Of a stretch of DNA of 64,000 nucleotides, positions 9,537-18,030 are shown one piece after another (within the stretch, counting starts at the first letter, position 1; each line of letters starts with the position of its first letter). Origin of the DNA: DASZUK01 sp963745595 (lineage in GTDB: Bacteria; Actinomycetota; Acidimicrobiia; Acidimicrobiales; RAAP-2). A program made the translations under genes and the position numbers. The notes beneath the pieces were generated by a model that did no database searches, was not told the DNA's origin, and worked only from the letters and a program-made list of their open reading frames with translations. The stretch spans positions 186,001 through 250,000 of the forward strand of contig CAVUYB010000005.1 of NCBI GenBank assembly GCA_963745595.1, in the 5' to 3' direction.

Positions 9537-10010
9537 ATGCCCCAGATCACCCCCAGCCTCTGGTTCGACACCAACGGGCTCGACGCGGCCGAGTTCTACA
9601 TCTCGATTTTCCCGAACTCGGCGGTCAAGAACGTCCACTACTACGGCGATGCCGGCCCCCGCGACGCCGGCACGGTGCTGATGGTCGAGTTCTCGCTCGA
9701 CGGGCAGGACTTCATCGCTATCAACGGCGGTCCCCAGTTCACCTTCGACGAGGCCATCTCGTTCACCATTCACTGTGCCGACCAAGCCGAGGTCGACCAC
9801 TACTGGGCGAAGCTCACCGACGGCGGCGAGGAGGGGCAGTGCGGATGGCTGAAGGATCGCTACGGTCTCTCGTGGCAGGTCGTGCCCGACGAGATGGGCG
9901 AGGTGCTCGGCGACCCCGATCCGGACCGGGCCCAACGGGCGATGCAGGCGATGCTCGGGATGTCCAAGCTCGACCTCGCCGCCCTCCGGGCCGCCGCCGA
10001 CGGGACGTAG
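9537..10010 (+). CDS. VOC-superfamily protein, PhnB/3-demethylubiquinone-methyltransferase-like
   Basis: The 157-residue protein begins with MPQITPSLWFDTNGLDAAEF and continues FYISIFPNSAVKNVHYYG, VLMVEFSLDGQDFIAINGG and CGWLKDRYGLSWQVVP. This is the pattern of the PhnB-like subgroup of vicinal-oxygen-chelate proteins, single-domain dimers with a metal or small-molecule site. Family names are historical and actual reactions are mostly unknown. AGGAGG at 9525-9530 lies 6 nt before the ATG, fixing the start. It is a monocistronic gene with a strong hairpin 80 nt past its stop. Confidence 0.9.
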   Translation: MPQITPSLWFDTNGLDAAEFYISIFPNSAVKNVHYYGDAGPRDAGTVLMVEFSLDGQDFIAINGGPQFTFDEAISFTIHCADQAEVDHYWAKLTDGGEEGQCGWLKDRYGLSWQVVPDEMGEVLGDPDPDRAQRAMQAMLGMSKLDLAALRAAADGT

Positions 10011-10034
10011 CCGGCCGGCTTGGCCAGACGCCGC

Positions 10035-10070
10035 GCTGCTCCCCGGCGCGATGCTGCTCCCCGGCGCGAT
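10035..10070. repeat. Tandem 18-bp repeat, two perfect copies
   Basis: GCTGCTCCCCGGCGCGAT is repeated at 10035-10052 and 10053-10070, with a decayed third start (GCTGTTTCCCC) at 10071. It lies between the VOC gene stop and the terminator hairpin. Probably slippage in non-coding DNA. Confidence 0.7.
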
Positions 10071-10090
10071 GCTGTTTCCCCGGGAACGAA

Positions 10091-10119
10091 CGAACCCCTC
10101 CCGTAACGGGAGGGGTTCG
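10091..10119. terminator. Perfect 13-bp hairpin between convergent genes
   Basis: CGAACCCCTCCCG (10091-10103) pairs perfectly with 10107-10119 across a TAA loop. It sits between the VOC gene (plus strand) and the lipoprotein gene (minus strand). There is no strong T-run on either side, so it is a U-poor terminator of the kind common in high-GC actinobacteria, probably acting in both directions. Confidence 0.8.
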
Positions 10120-10218
10120 TCGCAGAGTGTCCCGCCGTGCTGGTGGAACACCGTTACTACGGAGCCGCCAACGATGTTGGATCAGAATTTTCCGGAATGC
10201 ACCGGTGCGGTGCGTCGG

Positions 10219-10785
10219 TCAGCCGTCGACGGTGAACGGCGTCGTGATCTGCTTGCCGGACGGCGCGACGACATACCAGTAGCCGCCCTCGTTGAGCAGG
10301 GCCTGGCCGGTCACCATGCCGGGCTTCGTGTCGCCGTTCCAGGTGTAGAGCGGGTGACCGCCGTAGGTGACCTGGGTCGACCCGTCGGACCGCCGGATCT
10401 CGCCGACGAGCGACTGCCGAAGGCCGTGGCCGACCGTCGGCGCCTGGTCGGCCGGCACGGTGAGTGGCGGCCAGACCAGCACGCACGAGGCGGAGTCGCA
10501 GGCGCTCGACGTCGGCGTGTCGGGGGCGAAGTCGTAGAGCGTGGCGCCGGCGCCGGTGGTCAGGATGCGCCCGACCGGCGACGGCTCGGTCGAGAGGGTG
10601 AGGCCGGCCGCGGTGGTCGGCGTCGCCTCGATCGTCGTGACCGGCGGGCCGCCGCCGCAGGCCGCGAGGACGACCGCGCCGGCGAGGGCAGCCAGTGCCC
10701 CCAGGATCCGCGGCACCGTTGCGGTCGTCCGGACCCACCGGCTCGCCGACGCCGCGTGCGCTCGCGTTTTCGCCGTCGCGGTCAC
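10219..10785 (-). CDS. Lipoprotein with COG4315-type repeats (secreted repeat of unknown function)
   Basis: The 188-residue protein has a lipobox, LAAC with C43 after a hydrophobic stretch. It carries two copies of the 'G.TLY.F..D....S.C...C...WPPL' / 'YGGHPLYTWNGDTKPG' pattern found in the actinobacterial secreted-repeat lipoprotein family (Pfam Lipoprotein_15). Function is unknown; members are surface anchored and often lie near copper or cytochrome genes. It follows the SCO-like gene by 10 nt on the same strand, so the two are probably one operon, SCO first. Confidence 0.85.
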   Translation of the reverse strand: MTATAKTRAHAASASRWVRTTATVPRILGALAALAGAVVLAACGGGPPVTTIEATPTTAAGLTLSTEPSPVGRILTTGAGATLYDFAPDTPTSSACDSASCVLVWPPLTVPADQAPTVGHGLRQSLVGEIRRSDGSTQVTYGGHPLYTWNGDTKPGMVTGQALLNEGGYWYVVAPSGKQITTPFTVDG

Positions 10786-10795
10786 GTCGTCGCGG

Positions 10796-11572
10796 TCACG
10801 TCGACGTGGCCGGGATTGTCTTACCGACGAGCCAGCTCAGCGCGGCGAGGGCCTGGGGGATCGTCCACGAGTTGGTGGTCTGGTGGTAGAGGTTCGTCAG
10901 GCCGCCGGCGTTGAGCAGCTTGCGCAGGCCGGGGTCGAGCTGGCCGTGCAGGTTCGGCGGCTCGACGGTGATGAACCGTTCGTGGCCGGCCGGGTCGAGC
11001 AGGATGAACCCGTCGGTATGGTCGACGTCGAACGTCAGCGGCTGGCCGGTCCACCAGTCGAGCATCGCCGGCTGCTCTTCGGGGACCTTGGCGAAGTACA
11101 CGTCGAACTGCTTCCAGAAGGCCTTCAGGTTGGGCCGCGTCCCGGTGAGGAGCGGCCAGTCCGCGCCGAACCGCTTGGCATAGGCCGTCAGTCGGGCCGG
11201 CGAGTCGCGCCACGGATCGACGGACACCTCGAGGAAGACGACCTGGCCGCCGAGCCCGGCCGCCTGCACGTCGCGCTGCATGGCCAGGAACGCGCCGGTG
11301 ACGAGCGGGCACTCGTCCTGGCAGAGGCTGAGGAACGGGGCCATGACGACGTACTTGCCCCGGTAGGCGGCCAGCGTCGTCGGCCGGCCTTGCTCGGTGA
11401 CGAGCGTCGTCGTCGGGACCGGACGGTTCTGGACGATCCCCAGGCTGGCCGGCGGGGCCGGCGGCGAGCTGCTGCAGGCGGCGAGCAGGCCGCCGGCGAG
11501 GCCGGCGAGGACGAGCCCGGTGACCGCGGTCCGGGCGCGCCGGCCGACGACGAAACGGCGGAGGGAAACCAC
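10796..11572 (-). CDS. SCO1/SenC-family copper chaperone lipoprotein
   Basis: This 258-residue protein has a lipobox (LAAC, C33) and a thioredoxin-like fold. The copper-binding CxxxC is CQDEC (C84, C88), and the third ligand histidine lies in DVDHTDGFILLD. SCO proteins deliver copper to, or reduce, the CuA site of cytochrome c oxidase on the outer face of the membrane. The segment between (FLEVSVDPWRDSPARLTAYA) is typical of the family. No oxidase genes are in the window. It is the first gene of a two-gene operon with the secreted-repeat lipoprotein. Confidence 0.92.
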   Translation of the reverse strand: MVSLRRFVVGRRARTAVTGLVLAGLAGGLLAACSSSPPAPPASLGIVQNRPVPTTTLVTEQGRPTTLAAYRGKYVVMAPFLSLCQDECPLVTGAFLAMQRDVQAAGLGGQVVFLEVSVDPWRDSPARLTAYAKRFGADWPLLTGTRPNLKAFWKQFDVYFAKVPEEQPAMLDWWTGQPLTFDVDHTDGFILLDPAGHERFITVEPPNLHGQLDPGLRKLLNAGGLTNLYHQTTNSWTIPQALAALSWLVGKTIPATST

Positions 11573-11663
11573 GCCCCATCCCTAGCCGACCACGGTCCGC
11601 CGGTACCAGTCGCCCCTCGGCCCGCTCGCCGATCGTCGGCCGGCCCGATCGTTTCGACGCCGG

Positions 11664-12293
11664 TCAGTCGTCCTCGGGCGGGTCGGGTGGGAGGAAGGTC
11701 ATCGGTAGGTCGGCCAGCTGGACGAGGGTGGACGAGATCCAGCGGGTGAGGGCGCTGACGATCGGCTGGAGCGTCGCCGGGTCCTCGAGGTTCGTCTCGT
11801 CGAGCCGGATCGGCCCCTCGTACGCGGCTTCGACGGCCCACCGGACGGACGGCGTGGCGTCGGCGTCCCGGTCGTGGTCGGGCTCGGCGCGGACCTCCTC
11901 GATCGTCGTCGACGACCGGACGAGCGGCTCGCGCCCGAGCATGGGGCTCTCGGTCGGGAGGACCGCGAGCACCTGCTCGGCCGGCGGCGGCCCGGCGAGT
12001 CGCTGGATGCGCATGGCGACTTCGACGATGACCTCGGGGAGCTCGGCCGGGGTCTCGCCGATCGACCAGCTCCGGTAGGCGGTCTGGCTCCACGTCGGCC
12101 AGTCGATCGAGAGGTCGGCGCGGACCCGGGGTGGCTGCTCCTCGCCGGGCAGGCTGTAGCTCGTCTCCCAGGAGACGTCGCCGAGGAAGACGTCGACCTG
12201 GAACCGCTCCTCGACGGCTTGTCGTTGCAGCAGCGCCTCGTCCAGGGACCGGCGGATGGTGCTGATCAGATCGACGAGGAGGTGGTCGAGCAC
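11664..12293 (-). CDS. Conserved-looking hypothetical protein
   Basis: A 209-residue acidic protein starts from GTG at 12293 (VLDHLLVDLISTIRRSLDEA) and ends PMTFLPPDPPEDD. The N-terminal helix is followed by beta-rich segments (FQVDVFLGDVSWETSYSLPG, PRVRADLSIDWPTWSQTAYR), suggesting a soluble two-part domain. I do not recognise the family. It is divergent from the glycerophosphodiesterase gene with 24 nt between starts. Coding is supported by the long frame, codon bias and lack of a competing frame. Confidence 0.65.
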   Translation of the reverse strand: MLDHLLVDLISTIRRSLDEALLQRQAVEERFQVDVFLGDVSWETSYSLPGEEQPPRVRADLSIDWPTWSQTAYRSWSIGETPAELPEVIVEVAMRIQRLAGPPPAEQVLAVLPTESPMLGREPLVRSSTTIEEVRAEPDHDRDADATPSVRWAVEAAYEGPIRLDETNLEDPATLQPIVSALTRWISSTLVQLADLPMTFLPPDPPEDD

Positions 12294-12317
12294 GGCGGCA
12301 GAGGCTACCTTCCCAGC

Positions 12318-13181
12318 GTGCCCGCCGATCGCCGATGGCTCGAACGCCGGATCGTGGCGTACGCCCACCAGGGCGGAGCTTGGGAATGGCCGTCGTCGAC
12401 GCTCTTCGCCATCGACCGGGCGATAGCGGCCGGAGCGACCGCGATCGAGCTCGACGTCCACGCGACGGCCGACGGTGAGCTGGTCGTCTGCCACGACGCG
12501 ACGGTCGACCGGACGACGGAAGGGGCCGGCCGGATCGCGGAGATGACGCTGGCGGAGGTGCAGGCCCTCGACAACGCCTACTGGTTCATCCCCGGCGCCG
12601 ACGTCACGCCGGACCGGCCGGCGGCGGACTACCCGTACCGGGGGCGCGCCGCGACCGACCCGGACTTCCGGGTAGCGACGTTGCGGGAGGTGCTCGAGCG
12701 GTGCGCCGGCGTCGTGCTCAACCTCGACATCAAGCAGACCGCGCCGGCGGTTGCGCCGTACGAGGCGGCGCTGGCCGACCTGCTGGCCGAGTTCGGCCGG
12801 ACCGACGACGTCATCGTGGCGTCGTTCCTCGACCCGGCGACCGACGCGTTCCGGGCCGTGGCGCCGGACGTGGCGGTGTCGGCCGGCACGATGGCGACGG
12901 CCGAGTTCTGGCGGGCGGTGCAGGCGGGCGTGGTGCCGGTGGTGCCGCCGGTGGCCGCGTTCCAGGTACCGGAGCGCTACGGCGAGCTGGTCGTCGTCGA
13001 CGAGCGCTTCGTCGAGGCCGCACATCGGGCCGGCATCGCGGTCCACGTGTGGACGGTCAACGACCGTGACGACATGGCGCGGCTCATCGACCTCGGGGTG
13101 GACGGGATCATCTCCGACCTACCGACGACGCTGGTCGGCGTCCTCGACGCCGACGGCGTCGCCTGGCCGGGCTTGGCCTGA
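12318..13181 (+). CDS. Glycerophosphodiester phosphodiesterase
   Basis: The 287-residue TIM-barrel protein carries the GDPD signature: AYAHQGGAWEWPSSTLFAI (HRG variant with Q), then IELDVHATADGELVVCHDAT with the E, D and H metal/acid residues, and LNLDIKQ. The C-terminal HVWTVNDRDDMARLIDLGVD with GIISDLP is the family's end motif. It hydrolyses glycerophosphodiesters from phospholipid turnover to glycerol-3-phosphate and an alcohol. No signal peptide, so cytosolic. GTG at 12318 is the nearest start before the first strand. Confidence 0.93.
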   Translation: MPADRRWLERRIVAYAHQGGAWEWPSSTLFAIDRAIAAGATAIELDVHATADGELVVCHDATVDRTTEGAGRIAEMTLAEVQALDNAYWFIPGADVTPDRPAADYPYRGRAATDPDFRVATLREVLERCAGVVLNLDIKQTAPAVAPYEAALADLLAEFGRTDDVIVASFLDPATDAFRAVAPDVAVSAGTMATAEFWRAVQAGVVPVVPPVAAFQVPERYGELVVVDERFVEAAHRAGIAVHVWTVNDRDDMARLIDLGVDGIISDLPTTLVGVLDADGVAWPGLA

Positions 13182-13267
13182 CCCGCTCTGGCCAAGCGAG
13201 ATGGGGCTGACGAAATGGGGGCTGTCGGTCGGCGCAGAGGGTCAGCCGACGGGACCGGACCGACGGG

Positions 13268-13351
13268 TCAGCCGCGCCCGCAGTTCGGCTTCTTGCCGTG
13301 GTTGGCCTTCTTCTTCGACCGTAGCTTGCGCTTCACCGTCCGCTTCGACAT
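13268..13351 (-). CDS. 50S ribosomal protein bL37 (27 aa)
   Basis: This tiny basic ORF reads MSKRTVKRKLRSKKK then ANHGKKPNCGRG. The KANHGKxPN core matches bL37, the roughly 24-residue protein first seen in mycobacterial 50S cryo-EM structures, where it binds 23S rRNA. Thirteen of 27 residues are Lys or Arg, as expected for an rRNA-buried peptide. It is far below usual ORF cut-offs, which is why such genes are often missed. It is divergent from the DUF192 gene (51 nt between starts). Identification rests on recall of the short sequence; an alignment would confirm it. Confidence 0.82.
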   Translation of the reverse strand: MSKRTVKRKLRSKKKANHGKKPNCGRG

Positions 13352-13402
13352 AAGACCGACAGCCTAGATGACGGCACTAGCGTCAGGCGACGTGGAGGAC
13401 CG

Positions 13403-13744
13403 GTGAGGCAGGTCTGGCTCCTGCGCGACGGGGACGTGCTGGCGTCGATGGACGTCGCGGAGTGCCTGGCCGAGCGGGCCCGGGGGCTGTTCGGCCGGTC
13501 GGACGACCAGGCCGCGCTGCTCCTGCCCGGGACCCGTTCGATCCACACCGCGGGGGTGTCGCACCCGGTCGACGCGGCGTTCTTGGACCGGGACCTGACG
13601 GTCCTGGCGACGGTCCGCCTGAACCCGTGGCGGGTGGCCGTCCCCCGGCCGGGGGCCCGCAGTGTGCTGGCCTCGTCCGCCGGGAGCTTCGAGCGCTGGC
13701 GCCTGAGCCCGGGGGACCGGCTGGAGATCCGGGAGACGTCGTGA
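13403..13744 (+). CDS. DUF192 family protein
   Basis: The 113-residue protein shows the DUF192 pattern: LAERARGLFGRSDDQAALLL, then RSIHTAGVSHPVDAAFLDRD ('M.F..IDV.F.D' equivalent), VLATVRLNPWR and the C-terminal ASSAGSFERWRLSPGD. The fold is a small beta barrel of unknown function, often cytosolic in actinobacteria or lipoprotein-anchored elsewhere. GTG at 13403 has GGAGGA at 13393-13398. It is 10 nt upstream of rsmI and likely co-transcribed. Confidence 0.85.
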   Translation: MRQVWLLRDGDVLASMDVAECLAERARGLFGRSDDQAALLLPGTRSIHTAGVSHPVDAAFLDRDLTVLATVRLNPWRVAVPRPGARSVLASSAGSFERWRLSPGDRLEIRETS

Positions 13745-13754
13745 GTGGTCGCTC

Positions 13755-14627
13755 ATGACCGTAGGGCCGGCGACCGGCCAGGTCGTCCTGGTGGCGACGC
13801 CGATCGGCAACCTCGGCGACCTGGCGCCGCGGGCGCGAGAAGTGCTCGCGGCGGCGGACATCGTCTGTTGTGAGGACACTCGCCGGACGCGGGCGCTGCT
13901 GAGCGCCTGCTCGATCCCGGCCGGCGGGCGGCTGGTCTCGCTGCACGCGCACAACGAAGCCGCCCGGATCCCCCAGATCCTCGGCTGGGTGGCGAACGGG
14001 AAGACGGTGGCGGTCGTGACGGACGCGGGGACGCCGGCGGTGTCGGATCCCGGGGCCCGGCTGGTGGCCGCGGCGGTCGCGGACGGCGTCGACGTGACGA
14101 CGGTGCCGGGGCCCTCCGCGGTCCTGGCGGCGCTGGTCGTCAGCGGGCTGCCGACCGATCGGTTCTGTGTCGAGGGGTTCCTCCCCCGCCGGGGCACGGC
14201 ACGCCGTCGCCGGTTGGCCGCGCTGGCGACGGAGGAGCGGACGACGGTCGTCCTCGAGGCGCCGACGCGGTTGGCCGGCACGCTGGCCGAACTGGCGGTC
14301 GTGCTCGGCGATCGCCCGGTGGCGGTGGCCCGCGAGCTGACGAAGGTCCATGAGGAGGTCTGGCGGGGCCGCCTCGGCGACGCGGCCGTCGAGCTGGCCG
14401 ACCGGGAGGCCCGCGGCGAGGCAATCCGCGGCGAGATCGTCGTCGTCGTCGGCGGTGCGCCGCCGCCGCTCCGGGCGGGCGACGACGTCGTCGCCGCGGC
14501 CGTGGCCGAGCGGCTGGCCGCCGGGGATTCGCCGCGCCAGGCCGCCGACGCGGTCGCCGGGGATCTCGACGTCCCCCGCCGCCGGGCGTACGAGATGGCG
14601 ATCGACCTCCGGGATCGGGGTCGCTGA
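13755..14627 (+). CDS. rsmI: 16S rRNA (cytidine(1402)-2'-O)-methyltransferase
   Basis: This 290-residue tetrapyrrole-methylase-fold protein has the RsmI hallmarks VATPIGNLGDLAPRAREVL, CCEDTRRTRALLS, VTDAGTPAVSDPGARLV and VPGPSAVLAALVVSGL. RsmI 2'-O-methylates C1402 of 16S rRNA in the P-site. The C-terminal HTH-like region (SPRQAADAVAGDLDVPRRRAYE, trimmed here) is also typical. It sits between DUF192 and metG, 21 nt before the latter, in the usual actinobacterial rsmI-metG-tatD-rsmA order. Confidence 0.96.
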   Translation: MTVGPATGQVVLVATPIGNLGDLAPRAREVLAAADIVCCEDTRRTRALLSACSIPAGGRLVSLHAHNEAARIPQILGWVANGKTVAVVTDAGTPAVSDPGARLVAAAVADGVDVTTVPGPSAVLAALVVSGLPTDRFCVEGFLPRRGTARRRRLAALATEERTTVVLEAPTRLAGTLAELAVVLGDRPVAVARELTKVHEEVWRGRLGDAAVELADREARGEAIRGEIVVVVGGAPPPLRAGDDVVAAAVAERLAAGDSPRQAADAVAGDLDVPRRRAYEMAIDLRDRGR

Positions 14628-14648
14628 GCCGCCGATACGCTACCGGCG

Positions 14649-16184
14649 GTGCCGCGCTTCTACATCACGACCCCGATCTACTACGTCAACGACGCGCCGC
14701 ACGTCGGGCACGCCTACGCGACGGTCAATGCCGACGCGCTGGCCCGCTGGCACCGGCTGTGCGGAGACGACGTTTTCTTCCTCACTGGCACCGACGAGCA
14801 CGGGGCCAAGGTGGCGGAGGCGGCGGCCGAGCACGGCCTCTCGCCGCTGGAGTGGGCCGATCGGGTCGTCCAGCGGTTCGAGGGGGCGTGGGCGGACCTC
14901 GACATCGCCAACGACGACTTCATCCGGACGACCGAACCGCGGCACCACGCCGCGGTCCAGCAGTTCCTCCAGCGCATCTACGACAACGGCTACATCACGC
15001 TCGGCTCGTACCGGGGCCTCTACTGCGTGTCGTGCGAGGACTACTACACCGAGGACCAGCTGGTCGACGGGAACTGCCCGGTCCATGGCCGCCCGGTCGT
15101 CCAGATGGAAGAGGACAACTACTTCTTCGCGCTCAGCCAGTTCGAGGACCGCCTGCTCGAGTGGTACGACGCCAACCCGACGGCGATCCGGCCGGCCGGC
15201 AAGCGCAACGAGGCGCTCAGTTTCATCAAGGGCGGCCTCAAGGACATCTCGATCACGCGGACGTCGCTGGAGTGGGGCGTCCCGGTCCCGTGGGACGACC
15301 GGCACGTCTTCTACGTCTGGTACGACGCGCTCGTCAACTACCTGACGGCGATCGGTTACGGCTCCGACGACGAGCGGTTCGAAGCGTGGTGGCCGGCCGT
15401 GCACCACCTGATCGGCAAGGAGATCATCCGGTTCCACTGCGTCTGGTGGCCGGCGATGTGCATGGCGGCCGGCATCGACCCGCCGGCGGAGGTGTTCGTG
15501 CACGGCTGGCTGCTCGTCGGCGGCCAGAAGCTGTCGAAGTCGCTCGTCCGCCAGGCGGACGACGGGCCGGTCAAGCTGACGGAGATCGCACCCGCCGCGT
15601 TGACGACCGACTTCGGCGTCGACGCCACCCGCTACCACCTCCTCCGGGACCTCCCGCTCGGCGCGGACGGCGACTTCTCGTACGAGGGCATCGTCTCCCG
15701 GTACAACTCGGACCTGGCGAACAACCTCGGCAACCTGATGCAGCGGGTGGCGACGGTCGTCGGCTCGAAGTGCGACGGGATCGGTCCGGCGCCCGACCCG
15801 GACAGCCCACTGGCCGCGGCGGCCGCGACGGCGGTCACCGCAGCGGCGGACGCGTGGGGCCGGTTCGCCCCGCACGAGGGGCTCGATGCGACGTGGCGAC
15901 TGATCGGCGCGGCGAATGCCGAGCTGGAGGCAACCGAGCCGTGGAAGGCGGAGCCGGGCCCGGCGGTCGACGCGGTCCTCGGCAGCGCGCTGGAGGCACT
16001 GCGGATCGTCGCCCTGCTGTCCGTCCCGGCGATGCCGTCGACCGCGGCCGAGATCTGGCGGCGGATCGGGCTCGACGGCTCGCCGACCGACCGCCGCCTG
16101 CCGGCCGACGCGGCGTGGGGCGGCTACCCGGGCGGGTTGCCGGTGACCAAGGGCGATCCGCTCTTCCCTCGGCGCAAGGCCTGA
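14649..16184 (+). CDS. metG: Methionyl-tRNA synthetase
   Basis: The 511-residue class I synthetase has the HIGH-like motif HVGH (residues 18-21) and a KMSKS-like loop KLSKS near residue 296. The connective peptide carries one cysteine pair region (CVSCEDYYTEDQLVDGNCPV). It lacks the C-terminal EMAP dimerisation domain, giving the short form common in actinobacteria. It charges initiator and elongator tRNA-Met. GTG start at 14649. Its stop is 20 nt before tatD. Confidence 0.97.
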   Translation: MPRFYITTPIYYVNDAPHVGHAYATVNADALARWHRLCGDDVFFLTGTDEHGAKVAEAAAEHGLSPLEWADRVVQRFEGAWADLDIANDDFIRTTEPRHHAAVQQFLQRIYDNGYITLGSYRGLYCVSCEDYYTEDQLVDGNCPVHGRPVVQMEEDNYFFALSQFEDRLLEWYDANPTAIRPAGKRNEALSFIKGGLKDISITRTSLEWGVPVPWDDRHVFYVWYDALVNYLTAIGYGSDDERFEAWWPAVHHLIGKEIIRFHCVWWPAMCMAAGIDPPAEVFVHGWLLVGGQKLSKSLVRQADDGPVKLTEIAPAALTTDFGVDATRYHLLRDLPLGADGDFSYEGIVSRYNSDLANNLGNLMQRVATVVGSKCDGIGPAPDPDSPLAAAAATAVTAAADAWGRFAPHEGLDATWRLIGAANAELEATEPWKAEPGPAVDAVLGSALEALRIVALLSVPAMPSTAAEIWRRIGLDGSPTDRRLPADAAWGGYPGGLPVTKGDPLFPRRKA

Positions 16185-16204
16185 CGGGGACAGGACTCGG
16201 ACGA

Positions 16205-17140
16205 ATGGACGACCCGACGGCGCCGGTCGGGGAGTGGTTCGACTCCCACTGCCATCTCCAGGAGCGGTACCTGCCGCCGGCCTCGGCCAGCGGTACGGCC
16301 GGCGGAGCCAACGACGGGGCCAACGACGGGGTCGACAGCGCAGCCGGTCCGATCGACCGGCCCGGCGGCGGCGAGGCGACGGGCGACGTGGCCGAGATGC
16401 TCCGCCGCGCCGCGGCGTCGGGGATCGGCCGGATGATCTGCGTCGGCACGGACCCGACGACGTCGACCCAAGCCGTCGCCCTGGCCCGGGCGGTCACCGC
16501 CGGTGCGCTCGGCCCGGACGTGCCGCAGCTCTGGGCGACGATCGGCCTGCACCCGCACGAGGCGGCGTCCGGGACGGACGAGACGGTCGCGCTGGTCGAG
16601 CGGTCGGTGGCCGTCGCGGATGGCGTGGTCGTGGCCGTCGGCGAGTGCGGGCTCGACTACCACTACGACCACTCACCGAGGGCGGCGCAGCGTCGCGCGT
16701 TCGCCGACCAGGTGGCGTTGGCGTTGCGACACGACCTGGCGCTCGTCATCCACGCCCGCGACGCGTGGGACGACCTGTTCGACGTGCTCGCGTCGGAGGG
16801 CGTGCCGGAGCGGACGATCCTGCACTGCTTCACCGGTGGGCCGACCGAGGCGACGCGTTGCCTCGACCTCGGCCTGTTCGTCTCGTTCAGTGGCATCGTC
16901 ACGTTCAAGAACGCGGCGGATGTCCGTGAGGCCGTGGCGCGGTGCCCGCTCGACCGCCTGCTCGTCGAGACGGACAGCCCGTTCCTGGCGCCGGTGCCGC
17001 ACCGCGGCCGCCCGAACGAGCCGGCGTACGTGCCGCTCGTCGGCGCGGCGATCGCCGAGGTGAAAGGGCTCACCGCGTCCGACGTCGCCCGGTCGTCCGC
17101 GGCCGCGGCCAGCCGGGCATTCGGTTTGGCGGCGCCATGA
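16205..17140 (+). CDS. tatD: TatD-family metal-dependent DNase
   Basis: The 311-residue TIM-barrel hydrolase has all TatD metal ligands in order: FDSHCHL, GLHPHEA, GECGLDYHY, VIHARDAW, LHCFTGG and ETDSPFLAP. TatD enzymes are 3'-5' exonucleases or D-aminoacyl-type hydrolases acting on DNA in the cytosol. A disordered Gly/Ala/Asn insertion (residues about 22-58, GGANDGANDGVDSAAG) between the first and second motifs is unusual for the family. ATG at 16205. The stop is shared with an ATG (ATGA) of a 13-codon reading frame that is probably chance. Confidence 0.94.
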   Translation: MDDPTAPVGEWFDSHCHLQERYLPPASASGTAGGANDGANDGVDSAAGPIDRPGGGEATGDVAEMLRRAAASGIGRMICVGTDPTTSTQAVALARAVTAGALGPDVPQLWATIGLHPHEAASGTDETVALVERSVAVADGVVVAVGECGLDYHYDHSPRAAQRRAFADQVALALRHDLALVIHARDAWDDLFDVLASEGVPERTILHCFTGGPTEATRCLDLGLFVSFSGIVTFKNAADVREAVARCPLDRLLVETDSPFLAPVPHRGRPNEPAYVPLVGAAIAEVKGLTASDVARSSAAAASRAFGLAAP

Positions 17141-17306
17141 AATTGCAGGAGATTGTTACTTTCCTCCCACCCCGCTGACCTGGTGTATCACTCAATTCGG
17201 GACACCGATTCTGCCCCTGAGCTGGGAAAATAGTAATATTGGTGCCGAAATTCCACCGTTGACCAGGGGTGACGCGCCGCCAGCGGACGACCATCCCGAT
17301 TTCGGC

Positions 17307-17336
17307 TTGCACAGGCCAATGAACCCTCCCTAGTTT
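17307..17336 (+). promoter_or_regulatory. Candidate sigma70-like promoter upstream of the RlpA-like gene
   Basis: TTGCAC (17307-17312) and TAGTTT (17331-17336) are separated by 18 nt in the AT-richer part of the 232-nt gap after tatD, 37 nt before the first candidate start of the secreted protein. The gap (17141-17372) otherwise holds no gene. Both hexamers are imperfect, so this is tentative. Confidence 0.35.
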
Positions 17337-17372
17337 CTCACGAAACCCCGGCCCGGATGGCCGGCGCCCGGG

Positions 17373-18030
17373 GTGCCACTGTCCCCGGAGAAGGGTGGAG
17401 TTCTGAGGACGCGGAACATCGGGGGGAGGCGCGTGGGCCTCGCCCTGCTGTTCAGCGGAGCGATGCTCGCCGTCCCCCTCGTCATATTGCATGGGCAGGC
17501 CAGCGCGGTCCGTCCGGATGGAGGAACGACCGGGTCGTCGGCCGCGGCCGTCCGTCTCGGGCACGGCCGCGCCAGCCCGGTCAGCGACGAGATCGCGCTG
17601 GTCCACTTCAGCGACCAGCGGATGGCGGCGACATCGACGACAGGGGCGTCGGCCGCGTCGTCGACGGCGACCGGGGCGGCGGTACCGGCGACCACGGCGA
17701 CCACCGCCCCACCACCGACGACCACGACCACGACCACGACCACGGCGCCACCGCCACCGCCACCGACCGACGACGACGGCACCGGCCGCGTCGGCGACGG
17801 GGGGAGCGACGTGGTACACGGAGACGCCGGCCGGCGGTTGCGCCAGCCCGTGGCTGCCCCGGGGCACGGAGCTCACGGTGACGAACGACGTCACCGGGGC
17901 GAGGACGACGTGCCTGGTCGACGACCGCGAGGCCGACAACCCCGGCCGCGTCGTCGACATGTCGTACACCACGTTCTCGGAGATCGGGGACCCGTCGACA
18001 GGAGTGCTCACCGTTACGATCACCTGGTGA
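17373..18030 (+). CDS. Secreted RlpA-like/3D double-psi beta-barrel protein, one apparent frameshift
   Basis: The N-terminal part has a basic stretch and a hydrophobic segment (VGLALLFSGAMLAVPLVIL) that acts as a signal peptide or anchor, then a long Ala/Thr/Pro linker. The C-terminal 75 residues (ATWYTETPAGGCASPWLPRG, then LTVTNDVTGARTTCLVDDRE and VVDMSYTTFSEIG) form a DPBB domain as in RlpA and Rpf-associated 3D proteins, which act on peptidoglycan. Linker and domain lie in different frames; skipping one base near 17770 joins them. A GTG at 17433 with GGGGGAGG just before is an alternative start, though it loses the basic N-region. The stop overlaps the rsmA start (GTGA). Context before rsmA is the usual place of an rpf-type gene in actinobacteria. 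Confidence 0.8.

Noticed and set aside
17137..17178. 13-codon peptide overlapping the tatD stop (ATGA)
   Set aside because: Too short, with no ribosome site and no family; the overlap is probably chance.
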